Positions 25,296 through 34,253 of a stretch of DNA of 64,000 nucleotides are shown one piece after another. The notes under the pieces are model-generated. The model worked only from the letters and a program-made list of their open reading frames with translations. It made no database searches and was not told the DNA's origin. Both the position numbers and the translations under genes were made by a program. The DNA is from Streptomyces olivoverticillatus (GTDB taxonomy: Bacteria; Actinomycetota; Actinomycetes; Streptomycetales; Streptomycetaceae): the NCBI RefSeq assembly GCF_014203555.1, contig NZ_JACHJH010000002.1, forward strand, positions 962,791 to 1,026,790, written 5' to 3'. The number at the start of each line of letters is the position of its first letter. The first letter of the stretch is position 1.

Positions 25296-27791
25296 ATGCC
25301 CGCACTCACACGCGACGAAGCGCAGACCCGAGCCCGACTCCTCGACGTTCACCACTACGACATCGAGCTCGACCTCACCACCGGCGACGACCACTTCCGG
25401 TCCGCCACCACCATCCGCTTCACCGCCCGCACCGCCGGCACCACCTTCGTCGAACTCAAACCCGCCACCCTCCACCGCGTCACGCTCGACGGACAGCCCC
25501 TCGACCCCGCGGCCCTCGACGACAACCGCCTCCCGCTCACCCTCACCCCCGGCGGACACGAGCTGCACGCCGAAGCCGACATGCCCTACTCACGCACCGG
25601 CGAAGGCATGCACCGCTTCACCGACCCCGAGGACGGCGAGACCTACCTCTACACCCAGCTGTTCATGGACGACGTCCAGCGCGTCTTCACCGCCTTCGAC
25701 CAGCCGGACCTCAAGGCCGTCTTCGCGCTCACCGTCACCGCGCCGCCCGCCTGGACCGTCCTCGGCAACGGCATCGCCCACCCCCTCGGCGACGGCCGCT
25801 GGCGCCTCGCCGAGACCCCGCTGATCAGCACCTACCTCGTCGCCGTCGCCGCCGGACCCTGGCACTCCGTCCGCACCGAACACGACGGCCGCCCCTTCGG
25901 CCTGCACTGCCGCCGCTCCCTCGCCCCCTACCTCGACGCCGACGCCGAGGAAATCCTCGGCATCACCCGCGCCTGCTACGACCGCTACCACGAGAAATTC
26001 ACCGAGCCCTACCCCTTCGACTCCTACGACCAGGCGTTCGTCCCCGAATTCAACGCCGGCGCCATGGAAAACCCCGGCCTCGTCACCTTCCGCGACGAAT
26101 TCGTCTACCGCTCCGCCGTCACCGACACCGAACGCCAGACCCGCGCCATGGTCGTCGCCCACGAAATGGCCCACATGTGGTTCGGCGACCTCGTCACCCT
26201 CCAATGGTGGGACGACATCTGGCTCAACGAGTCCTTCGCCGAATACATGGGCTTCCAGACCCTCACCGAAGCCACCGCCTTCCGCGACACCTGGACCGAC
26301 TTCGGCGTCAACCGCAAGGGCTGGGGCTACGACGCCGACCAGCGCCCCTCCACCCACGCCGTCGCCCCCCACCCCGACGCCGTCCCCGACACCGCCTCCG
26401 CCCTGCTGAACTTCGACGGCATCTCCTACGCCAAGGGCGCCTCCGCCCTGCGCCAACTTGTCGCCTGGCTCGGCGAAAAGGACTTCCTCGCCGGCATCAA
26501 CGACCACTTCACCCGCCACCGCTTCGGCAACGCCACCCTCGCCGACTTCCTCGACTCCCTCGCCCGCACCACCAGCCGCGACGTGCACACGTGGGCCGCC
26601 CACTGGCTGCGCACCACCGGCGTCGACACCCTCACCCCCCAGGTCACCACCGCCGACGACCAGTGGCAGCTCACCGTCGACCACGACGGCACCCGGCCCC
26701 ACCACATCGCCCTCGGCCTCTACGACCACGACCCCGCCGACCCCACACGGCTCGTCCCCCGCGAACGCGCCGAGCTCGACCTGCCCGCCGAAGGCACCGC
26801 CCACCCCCTCACCCTCACCGGCCCCCGCCCCGACCTGCTCCTGCTCAACGACGACGACCTCACCTACGCCAAGGTCCGCCTCGACCCGGCCTCCTGGGAC
26901 ACCGCCCTGCGCGCCCTGTCCGGCCTCCCCGAACCCCTCACCCGCGCCGTCCTCTGGAACGCCGCCCGCGACATGGTCCGCGACGGCGAGCTCGCCCCCA
27001 CCGCCTACCTCGACGCCGCCCGCACCCACCTGCCCCACGAAACCGACAACGCCCTCGTCCAAGGCGTCCTGTCCTTCGCCCGCACCCAGATCGCCGACCT
27101 CTACCTCACCGGCACCGCCCGCACCCGGGCCCTCGCCACCCTCGACGCCCTCTGCCGCGACATCCTCGACCGCACCACACCCGGCCAGGGCCCCCGCCTC
27201 ACCGCCGTCCGCGCCCTCGTCAGCAGCGCCACCACCCCCACCACCCTGCGCACCTGGCTCGACGCCGGCACCGTCCCCGACGGCCCCGCCCTCGACCCCG
27301 AACTGCGCTGGCGCATCCTCGCCCGCCTCGCTGTCCTCGGCGCCACCGACCACACCGAAATCGACGCCGAACTCACCCGCGACCCCAGCGCCACCGGCCG
27401 CGAAGGCGCCGCCCGCTGCCACGCCGCCCTCCCCGACCCCGCGGCCAAGGAAGCCGCCTGGCACGCCATGTTCGCCACCGACGACCTGTCCAACTACCTC
27501 TTCACCGCCACCGCCACCGGCTTCTGGCAGCCCGAACAGCGCGACATCCTCACCCCCTACCTCACCCGCTACTTCCCCGACGCCATCGCCCTCGCCGCCC
27601 GCCGCGGCCCCGCCCTCGCCGACGCCGCCGGCCGCTACGCCTTCCCCCTCGCCCTCGCCGACGACACCACCCTGAGCCTGGGCGAAGAGAGCCTGCACCA
27701 CCCCGACATCACCCCCGCGCTGCGCCGCAAACTCACCGACCAGCTCGACGACCTGCGCCGCGCCCTGACCATCCGGGCCGCCCACGCCTGA
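25296..27791 (+). CDS. pepN: Aminopeptidase N (M1 family)
   Basis: The 831-aa enzyme has the M1 exopeptidase motif GAMEN (about residue 255), the zinc site HEMAH (about 289) with the third ligand Glu in NESFAEY (about 311), and the substrate-binding tail of an ERAP-like C-terminal domain (LHHPDITPALRRKLTDQLD). Length agrees with Streptomyces PepN, and there is no signal peptide. It removes N-terminal residues from peptides in the cytoplasm. ATG at 25296 follows AGGA by about 8 bases; longer upstream frames would run through chorismate mutase. A strong hairpin closes the gene. Confidence 0.95.
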   Translation: MPALTRDEAQTRARLLDVHHYDIELDLTTGDDHFRSATTIRFTARTAGTTFVELKPATLHRVTLDGQPLDPAALDDNRLPLTLTPGGHELHAEADMPYSRTGEGMHRFTDPEDGETYLYTQLFMDDVQRVFTAFDQPDLKAVFALTVTAPPAWTVLGNGIAHPLGDGRWRLAETPLISTYLVAVAAGPWHSVRTEHDGRPFGLHCRRSLAPYLDADAEEILGITRACYDRYHEKFTEPYPFDSYDQAFVPEFNAGAMENPGLVTFRDEFVYRSAVTDTERQTRAMVVAHEMAHMWFGDLVTLQWWDDIWLNESFAEYMGFQTLTEATAFRDTWTDFGVNRKGWGYDADQRPSTHAVAPHPDAVPDTASALLNFDGISYAKGASALRQLVAWLGEKDFLAGINDHFTRHRFGNATLADFLDSLARTTSRDVHTWAAHWLRTTGVDTLTPQVTTADDQWQLTVDHDGTRPHHIALGLYDHDPADPTRLVPRERAELDLPAEGTAHPLTLTGPRPDLLLLNDDDLTYAKVRLDPASWDTALRALSGLPEPLTRAVLWNAARDMVRDGELAPTAYLDAARTHLPHETDNALVQGVLSFARTQIADLYLTGTARTRALATLDALCRDILDRTTPGQGPRLTAVRALVSSATTPTTLRTWLDAGTVPDGPALDPELRWRILARLAVLGATDHTEIDAELTRDPSATGREGAARCHAALPDPAAKEAAWHAMFATDDLSNYLFTATATGFWQPEQRDILTPYLTRYFPDAIALAARRGPALADAAGRYAFPLALADDTTLSLGEESLHHPDITPALRRKLTDQLDDLRRALTIRAAHA

Positions 27792-27814
27792 GACGTCCGA
27801 AAAGCAGGCATGCA

Positions 27815-27850
27815 AACGGCCCCGCACCCTTTCCAGGGTGCGGGGCCGTT
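27815..27850. terminator. Strong bidirectional hairpin terminator
   Basis: A perfect 16-bp stem, AACGGCCCCGCACCCT paired with AGGGTGCGGGGCCGTT, closes a TTCC tetraloop between pepN and the convergent ATP-synthase-b-like gene. The A-rich 5' and U-rich 3' ends suit termination from both sides. Confidence 0.9.
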
Positions 27851-27878
27851 CGTACGGATCTTAAGGACCGGGAAACGG

Positions 27879-28418
27879 TCAGTCGCGCGCCTCGGGCGCC
27901 GCCGCCTCCGCCGTACGCAGCTCCTCCAGGAAGCGGTCGACGATCCCGCTCTCCCGCGCGTAGTCCGCCATGGACTCGCCGACGATCTTGCCCGCCAGCT
28001 CCGTCGCCAGCGCACCGACCTGCTCGCGCAGCTCGGCCTCGGCGACCGCACGCTCGGCGTCGATCACCGCGTGACCGGCGGAGATGATCTCCTCACGCTG
28101 CCGCTGGCCCTCGGCCCGCAGCTCCGCGATGATCGCCGTGCCCTGCTCCACCGACTCCTGACGCAGCCGGGCCGCCTCATGACGGGCCTCGGCCAGCAGC
28201 GCCTGGTACTCGGCGTGGACCCGCGCCGCCTCGGCGCGCGTCTCCTCGGCCTCCTCGAAACGACCCTCGGTGGCCTTCTCGCGCTGCACCAGGACCTTGT
28301 TGATCCGGGGCAGGATCACCTTCGCCATCACCGCGAAGACGACGAAGAAGAGGACGAACCCGAGCACGAGCGGCGCGGGCTCGGGCTTGAGCGGTCCGAC
28401 GTCGATAGCAAAGTTCAT
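27879..28418 (-). CDS. Orphan ATP synthase subunit b-like protein
   Basis: The 179-aa product looks like F0 subunit b: a short N terminus (MNFAIDVGPLKPEPAP), one transmembrane helix (LVLGFVLFFVVFAVMAKVIL, residues about 17-36), then PRINKVLVQREKATEGRFE and a long charged coiled-coil rich in Ala, Glu and Arg. No other atp genes are within 20 kb on either side, so it is a stand-alone copy; the main atp operon must be elsewhere. It may be a paralogue with a different role, or a membrane-anchored coiled-coil protein annotated by similarity. It is divergent from the desA-like gene and convergent with pepN. Confidence 0.7.
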   Translation of the reverse strand: MNFAIDVGPLKPEPAPLVLGFVLFFVVFAVMAKVILPRINKVLVQREKATEGRFEEAEETRAEAARVHAEYQALLAEARHEAARLRQESVEQGTAIIAELRAEGQRQREEIISAGHAVIDAERAVAEAELREQVGALATELAGKIVGESMADYARESGIVDRFLEELRTAEAAAPEARD

Positions 28419-28634
28419 GGGTGCAGGGTACCCCGAAGCCCGACCGCACCCGGGCCCGGCACCCACCGAACATCCCAACTCCGCCCCGCCACAAGGCATG
28501 AACCCGGGCGATACCACCATCGGGCGAACCCTTCCCCACTCGAGGTCACACAGCGTGCACAGCCGGTAGCTTGGGCGGCCGGTGTCGGCCCGGACCCGCC
28601 ACCACCAGGAAATCAACAAAAAAGGGGCACACCC

Positions 28635-30053
28635 ATGCCTGCGCCGCCCTCAGCCCACCCCGCACCCACGGCACTCGCGGGCGGTACCCAAGGCACCCAC
28701 GCCCTGCGCCCCCTCCTCGACACCACCCTCCACGCCCTCGCCCGCGGCGCAACCGCCCGCGGCGGCCCCCTGCCCACCGGCGGCCCCGACGCCGTCGCCG
28801 CCCGCGTCCAAGCCGCCGCCACCCCCGTCCTCCCCGAACACGGCACCGGCCCCGACGAAGCCCTCCACACCCTCGTCCAAACCCTCGCCGAAGGCGCCGC
28901 CGACCCCGCCGACCCCCGCTGCGCCGCTCACCTCCACGGCCCGCCCCTCGCACTCGCCACCGCAGCCGACCTCGCCGCCGGAGCGCTCAACCCCTCTCTC
29001 GACTCCTGGGACCAGGCACCCTCCGCCACCGCACTGGAAGCCCTCACCACCCGGGCCCTCGCCGCCCTCGCCTACCCCGACCACCCCACGGCCGACGCCC
29101 TCGTCACCACCGGCGGCACCGAGTCCAACCAGCTCGCCCTCCTCCTCGCCCGCGAAGCCGCCCGCACCACCACCCACACCCCCCTCCAGATCATCTGCGG
29201 AGCCAACGCCCACCACAGCATCCACCGCTCCGCCTGGCTCCTCGGCCTCCCCGCCCCCCACGCCATCCCCACCCCCACCGGCACCCTCGACCCCGCCGAC
29301 CTCCACACCGCCCTCACCCGCCTCCACGCCACCCCCACCCTCGTCATCGCCACCGCCGGCACCACCGACACCGGCAGCATCGACCCCCTCCCACAGATCG
29401 CCGACCTCTGCGACACCCACCACACCCCCCTCCATATCGACGCCGCCTACGGCGGACCACTCCTCTTCAGCCACACCCTCAAAACCGCCCTCACCGGCCT
29501 CGACCGCGCCACCACCGTCACCCTCGACCTCCACAAACTCGGCTGGCAGCCCATCTCCGCCGGCCTCCTCGCCCTCCCCGACACCACCCCCCTCCACCAC
29601 CACCTCACCCATCAAGCCGACTACCTCAACGCCCCCGACGACACCGAAGCCGGCCTTCCCAACCTCCTCCACCGCTCCCTACGCACCACCCGCCGCCCCG
29701 ACATCTTCAAAATCACCGTCACCCTCCGCGCCCTCGGCCGCCGCGGCATCGCCGACCTCGTCGAACGCGTCTGCGCCACCGCCCACCACCTCGCCGACCT
29801 CATCGACGCCCGCCCCACCCTCGAACTCCACTCCCGCCCCACCATCAGCACCGTCCTCTTCCGCCCCAAAGGCGCCGACGACCGCACCACCGCCCGCACC
29901 CGACGCCGCCTCCTACGCACCGGCCACGCCGTCCTCGGCCGCACCACCACCCCCCAAGGCCTCTGGCTCAAAGCCACCCTCCTCAACCCCCACACCCGCA
30001 CCGAAGACCTCCAGCACCTCCTGAACCTCGTGGAAGGCCACACCCCTCGATGA
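28635..30053 (+). CDS. PLP-dependent amino-acid decarboxylase (DesA/lysine decarboxylase-like)
   Basis: The 472-aa group II decarboxylase has TTGGTESNQLALL, HHSIHRSAWLLG (stacking His), TAGTTDTGSIDPL, HIDAAYGGPLL (PLP-nitrogen Asp) and LDLHKLGWQP with the PLP-lysine about residue 301. Its closest known relatives in Streptomyces are DesA-type lysine decarboxylases that make cadaverine for desferrioxamine; 2,4-diaminobutyrate- or other decarboxylases look similar. It overlaps the next gene, an N-hydroxylase, by 4 bases. The acyltransferase and NIS synthetase genes that normally complete the des operon are absent, and I see no iron-box sequence upstream. Confidence 0.8.
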   Translation: MPAPPSAHPAPTALAGGTQGTHALRPLLDTTLHALARGATARGGPLPTGGPDAVAARVQAAATPVLPEHGTGPDEALHTLVQTLAEGAADPADPRCAAHLHGPPLALATAADLAAGALNPSLDSWDQAPSATALEALTTRALAALAYPDHPTADALVTTGGTESNQLALLLAREAARTTTHTPLQIICGANAHHSIHRSAWLLGLPAPHAIPTPTGTLDPADLHTALTRLHATPTLVIATAGTTDTGSIDPLPQIADLCDTHHTPLHIDAAYGGPLLFSHTLKTALTGLDRATTVTLDLHKLGWQPISAGLLALPDTTPLHHHLTHQADYLNAPDDTEAGLPNLLHRSLRTTRRPDIFKITVTLRALGRRGIADLVERVCATAHHLADLIDARPTLELHSRPTISTVLFRPKGADDRTTARTRRRLLRTGHAVLGRTTTPQGLWLKATLLNPHTRTEDLQHLLNLVEGHTPR

Positions 30054-31477
30054 CCACCCCCCAGCCCGCCGCCTCCGCCGTCGACCAACCCCTCGACCTC
30101 GTCGGCATCGGCATCGGCCCCTTCAACCTCTCCCTCGCAGCCCTCGCCGCGCCCCTCGGAGAGCTCCGCACCGCCTTCTACGACCAGAACCCCGCCTTCC
30201 ACTGGCACCCCGGCCTCCTCATCGACGGCACCACCCTCCAGGTCGCCCACCTCGCCGACCTCGTCACCCTCGCCGACCCCACCAGCCCCTGGAGCTTCCT
30301 CAACTACCTCAAAACACGCGAACGCCTCTTCCCCTTCTACTTCGCCGAGCGCCACCACATCCATCGCGCCGAATACGACGCCTACTGCCGCTGGGTCAGC
30401 CAGAACCTCACCGGCCTCCACTTCAACCACCACATCGACGCCGTCCGCTGGAACCCCGAACGCGTCCTCTTCGAAATCGACTACACCCAGCTCGACCCCG
30501 AAGGCGAAGCCGACGCCCTCGGCCGCGCCTACACCCGCAACCTCGTCCTCGGCGTCGGCACCGCCCCCTACATCCCCGAACCCCTGCGCCCCCTCGCCGA
30601 AGCCCCCGGCGTCCCCGTCGTCCACTCCGCCGACTACCTCGACCATCGCGAGAAACTCCTCGCGGCCGAACACATCACCGTCATCGGCGCCGGACAATCA
30701 GGCGCCGAGGTCTTCCTCGACCTCCTGCGCCACCGCCCCGAAGGCCGCGAAAAGCTCCACTGGCTCGCCCGCAGCCCCGCCTTCGCCCCCATGGAATACA
30801 GCAAGCTCGGCCTCGAACACTTCACGCCGGACTACACCCACTACTTCCGCGCACTCCCCGAATCCGTACGCGACCAGGTCCTGCCCCGGCAATGGCAGCT
30901 CCACCAAGGCATCGACGCCCACACCATCGCCGCCATCCACGACGAGCTCTACCGCCGCAGCCTCCACGGCGGCTGGCCCGACACCGTCCTCACCCCAGGA
31001 GTCTTCGTCCGCACCGCAGGCCGCGTCGGCACCACCCGCGTCGAACTCCACATCGAACACACCCAGCAAGGCACCCGCTCCCGCCTCACCACCGACGCCG
31101 TCGTCCTCGCCACCGGCTACCGCGAACGCCGCGTCGACACCCTGCTCGCCGCCCTCGACCCCTACATCCGCCGCGACTCGGGCGGCCGCCCCCGCATCGA
31201 CGAACACCACCGGCTCGTCCTCGACCCCTCCGTCAAGGGAGCCGTCCACGTCCAGAACGCCGAAACCCACACCCACGGCGTCGGCGCCCCCGACCTCGGC
31301 CTCGCCGCCTGGCGCAGCGCCGTCATCCTCAACGCCATCACGGGCAAAGACCCCTACCCCCTGCCCGACCGCACCGCCTTCACCACCTTCGGCCTGGAGC
31401 CGCGGCCACAGCCACGGCCCCAGAACCACACCTCAGAAAACCGGCACACCATCCCGCGTCAGCTTCCAGTCCACTGA
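30050..31477 (+). CDS. Lysine/ornithine-type N-monooxygenase (DesB-like)
   Basis: The 475-aa flavoprotein has the FAD motif GIGIGPFNLS (about residues 20-29), the NADPH motif GAGQSGAE (about 212), and the ATGYRER signature (about 352) of SidA/IucD/PvdA microbial N-hydroxylating monooxygenases. It uses NADPH and O2 to hydroxylate a primary amine, probably cadaverine or lysine, given the DesA-like gene directly upstream (ATGA overlap). Its 3' end overlaps the convergent nucleotidase gene by 45 bases. It should feed a hydroxamate product, but the downstream assembly enzymes are not in this window. Confidence 0.85.
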   Translation: MTTPQPAASAVDQPLDLVGIGIGPFNLSLAALAAPLGELRTAFYDQNPAFHWHPGLLIDGTTLQVAHLADLVTLADPTSPWSFLNYLKTRERLFPFYFAERHHIHRAEYDAYCRWVSQNLTGLHFNHHIDAVRWNPERVLFEIDYTQLDPEGEADALGRAYTRNLVLGVGTAPYIPEPLRPLAEAPGVPVVHSADYLDHREKLLAAEHITVIGAGQSGAEVFLDLLRHRPEGREKLHWLARSPAFAPMEYSKLGLEHFTPDYTHYFRALPESVRDQVLPRQWQLHQGIDAHTIAAIHDELYRRSLHGGWPDTVLTPGVFVRTAGRVGTTRVELHIEHTQQGTRSRLTTDAVVLATGYRERRVDTLLAALDPYIRRDSGGRPRIDEHHRLVLDPSVKGAVHVQNAETHTHGVGAPDLGLAAWRSAVILNAITGKDPYPLPDRTAFTTFGLEPRPQPRPQNHTSENRHTIPRQLPVH

Positions 31478-33241
31478 CGCAAACGTCCCCACGTCAATGG
31501 CCCCCTTCGCCTTCACCCAAGCGATGATCGTGTTACGGATCTCCTCGGAGTTCGCCCACACCTGCTTGGCCCGCGCCACATGCGGGAAATTACCGCCACC
31601 ACTCGCCCGGTAGTTGTTCACCGCCAGCACGAACTGCGCGGAATCCACCAGCGGCTTCCCGTCGAACGAAAGATTCACGATGCGCGAACCCGGCGCCTTC
31701 GCGATGTCGATCTCGTACGAGAGGCCGCTGACCGCATCGTAATTGAAGTCCGGAATGCTCTCCGCATTCGTCAGCTTCGCCGGATCCACCGGCGCACCCG
31801 CCGGCGTCTGCACATAGTAATGAGCCGAGAACTCCAGATACGCACGCAGCTGCGCACCCGTCAACAGCCGCGCCTCCAGGGTGTTCTCGAACGGATACAG
31901 ACCGGCCACCTCGCGGATCGTGACCTTGCCCGCCGGAATCCCCGCGGTCCGTGAGAAGCACGAGGCCTGCGACACCACCGGCAGCGAAGCGTAGGCCGTA
32001 CCCGCCAGCGCCGCCTTCACCGTCTCGGCCTGCACATGATTGATGAAATCGATCACCGGGGTGTCCTTGTACGCCGCCTCCGCCGCGCTCATCGCCGCCG
32101 ACGACGTACCGATCACCTGGTTCACATACGTCACGACCTTGCGATGCTGATCCCGCAGCAACCCCGTGATCTTCGGGTCCTCCGCCACCGTATTGGAATT
32201 CAGCACCTTCGCCGACACCGACTCCACCTGCCAGCGCCCCCGGTCCCACACCAGGGCGAAGTCGAACAGCGTCAGCCGCTGCCCCCACTTCAACGGCTCC
32301 GACAGCACCACCTGCTTGCCGGTCTTCTTGTTCGCCACCCGGTACTCGGGAATCTCCGTGTGCGCATGCCCCACCAGAATCGCATCGATGCCGGGCACCT
32401 GCTCCGCCACCAACGCCGCGGAATTCTCGATGTACGGCAACTGGTCACCGTACGACGACGTACCGCTCGCACCCGCATGCGCGGCCACGATCACCACGTC
32501 CGCCCCCATCGAGCGAAGCTTCGGCACCCACTTCGCCGCCTGCTCCTCCAGGCCCGGGAACACCATCTTCCCCTGCACATTCGCCTTGTCCCAGATCGCG
32601 ATACCGGGATTCGTCAGCCCCAGGATCGCCACCCGCACATCACGGCCGTGCGGCGTGTGCACCTTCTTGATCACATACGGCGGGAACGCCGGCCGCAACG
32701 TCTTCGCGTCCAGGGCGTTCGCCCCCAGGATCGGGAAGTGGCACTGCTCCTCGAACTTCCGCAGCGTCGGAATGCCGTAGTTGAACTCGTGATTCCCCAG
32801 GGCCGCCGCGTCGTAGCCGATCGCATTCATCGCCCGCGCCATCGGATGCACCGGACCGTGCGCCCGCGTGATCGGATCCACCCGGGCGTAGTAGTACGAC
32901 AGCTGCGTACCCTGAATCGTGTCACCTGCATCGATGAGCAGGGTGTTATGGCGCCCCTTCTCCGCACGCACCTTGTTCACCAGCGTGGAAATCTTTGCCA
33001 GGCCCACATCGTTGTGCGCCTTGTCGTCGAACTCCGCATCGGTGAAATAATCCCAGTTCAGGGCATTGCCGTGCAGATCCGTAGTACCCATGACCGTAAA
33101 GGAATAGCGCTTCTTCCGCCGGGCCGCGGGCTCCGCGGCCCCCGCAGCCTCGGCAGAGCCGGCACCCACCGTCCCGGCAAGAGCCACCCCCGCACCCGTC
33201 ACCGCGGTACTCCCCAGGAAATTCCTCCGGTTGAGCGGCAT
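31433..33241 (-). CDS. Secreted 5'-nucleotidase/2',3'-cyclic phosphodiesterase (metallophosphatase)
   Basis: The 602-aa protein starts at an ATG after GGGGAGAA and has a TAT signal (NRRNFLGSTAVTGAGVALA). The calcineurin-like metallophosphatase domain shows TTDLHGNAL, DAGDTIQG, GNHEFNYG, VAAHAGASG and GHAHTEIP; the C-terminal 5'-nucleotidase domain has YPFENTLEARLLTGAQL and FNYDAVSGLSYEID. It releases phosphate or nucleosides from extracellular nucleotides. PhoP control would be expected but I see no clear PHO box. Confidence 0.92.
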   Translation of the reverse strand: MPLNRRNFLGSTAVTGAGVALAGTVGAGSAEAAGAAEPAARRKKRYSFTVMGTTDLHGNALNWDYFTDAEFDDKAHNDVGLAKISTLVNKVRAEKGRHNTLLIDAGDTIQGTQLSYYYARVDPITRAHGPVHPMARAMNAIGYDAAALGNHEFNYGIPTLRKFEEQCHFPILGANALDAKTLRPAFPPYVIKKVHTPHGRDVRVAILGLTNPGIAIWDKANVQGKMVFPGLEEQAAKWVPKLRSMGADVVIVAAHAGASGTSSYGDQLPYIENSAALVAEQVPGIDAILVGHAHTEIPEYRVANKKTGKQVVLSEPLKWGQRLTLFDFALVWDRGRWQVESVSAKVLNSNTVAEDPKITGLLRDQHRKVVTYVNQVIGTSSAAMSAAEAAYKDTPVIDFINHVQAETVKAALAGTAYASLPVVSQASCFSRTAGIPAGKVTIREVAGLYPFENTLEARLLTGAQLRAYLEFSAHYYVQTPAGAPVDPAKLTNAESIPDFNYDAVSGLSYEIDIAKAPGSRIVNLSFDGKPLVDSAQFVLAVNNYRASGGGNFPHVARAKQVWANSEEIRNTIIAWVKAKGAIDVGTFASVDWKLTRDGVPVF

Positions 33242-33397
33242 ATGTTCTGTTCTCCCCACTTGGAAACTGATGGTCAGTCAGATCAGCGTTGTTGCATACC
33301 AACGCGCGTAGATTCTGACCTCCCGAGCCGCACCCGCAACAGCCTTGCAAGGTTGCGATCCGATGACCTCCGACACAGCCTCTGAGACGCTGATCCC

Positions 33398-34096
33398 ATG
33401 ACCACACCCAGCCAACCCCTGCCCTACGGAACCCCCGACGCCCCCCGCGTCGCCGTCCGCGGCGAAGCCCGCCTCGAAGTCGACCCCGAAATCGCCCGCA
33501 TCACCATCACTGTCAACGCCCGCAACACCGACCGCCGCAACACCCTCGAAGACCTCACCAACCGCAACAACCACGTCCTCAACCTCATCCGCACCTACGG
33601 CCACGCCGTCGAAAAACTCGAAACCGGCACCTTCTCCATCACCCCCCAACTCACCGAAAAAGGCCGCCACGAACGCATCCGCGCCTACCACGGCACCGTC
33701 CGCCTCACCGCCACCCTCAACGACTTCACCGCCCTCGGCGAACTCACCACCCGCCTCGCCGACCTCGACCTCACCGGCGTCGACGGACCCTGGTGGACAC
33801 TGCGCCCCGACTCGCCGGCCCACCGCGAAGCCCGGCAGCAAGCCGTACGCGAAGCCGTCCAGCGTGCCCGCGAATACGCCGCCGCGCTCGGCGCCGAACT
33901 CGCGGCCGTCGTAGAAATCGCCGACACCGGCGCCGAAAACGCCGTCCCCGGCCTGCCGCCCGCCCCCGGCGGAATGATGCGCGCCGCATACGGCGGAGCC
34001 GCCGCCCCCGCGCCCGCCCTCGATCTCGAACCCCAGCGCCAGACCGTCTACGCCCACGTCAACGCCCGCTTTACGATGACCCGGCCCACTCTCTGA
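33398..34096 (+). CDS. SIMPL-domain (DUF541) protein
   Basis: The 232-aa protein has the SIMPL/BMP26-like pattern: VAVRGEARLEVDPEIARITI at the start, then RNTLEDLTNRNNHVL, SITPQLTEKGR and YHGTVRLTATLND, and a C-terminal half with AREYAAALGAEL. No signal peptide is seen, unlike most periplasmic relatives. The role of this family is poorly known. It is divergent from the nucleotidase gene and ends at a hairpin. Confidence 0.85.
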   Translation: MTTPSQPLPYGTPDAPRVAVRGEARLEVDPEIARITITVNARNTDRRNTLEDLTNRNNHVLNLIRTYGHAVEKLETGTFSITPQLTEKGRHERIRAYHGTVRLTATLNDFTALGELTTRLADLDLTGVDGPWWTLRPDSPAHREARQQAVREAVQRAREYAAALGAELAAVVEIADTGAENAVPGLPPAPGGMMRAAYGGAAAPAPALDLEPQRQTVYAHVNARFTMTRPTL

Positions 34097-34111
34097 ACCA
34101 GCCGCGGCGAA

Positions 34112-34151
34112 GGGTGCTCCCGGCGCCTTCCGGATGCTCATCGGAGCACCC
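34112..34151 (+). terminator. Hairpin after SIMPL gene
   Basis: GGGTGCTCC (34112-34120) pairs exactly with GGAGCACCC (34143-34151); the loop holds the smaller stem CCGG...CCGG. No clear U-tract. Confidence 0.6.
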
Positions 34152-34253
34152 CTCTGCACGTTTCACAAGGTGTCAACAAGCTTTCACTCAACGGACGTTG
34201 GCGAGATACGGCAGGCCAATTCTCTACTCGCCGGTAGGTCATAAGGTCGAGAC

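Noticed and set aside
28419-28634. Iron box upstream of the desA-like gene
   Set aside because: I looked for a TTAGGTTAGGCT-type palindrome and found none in the 216-base gap.
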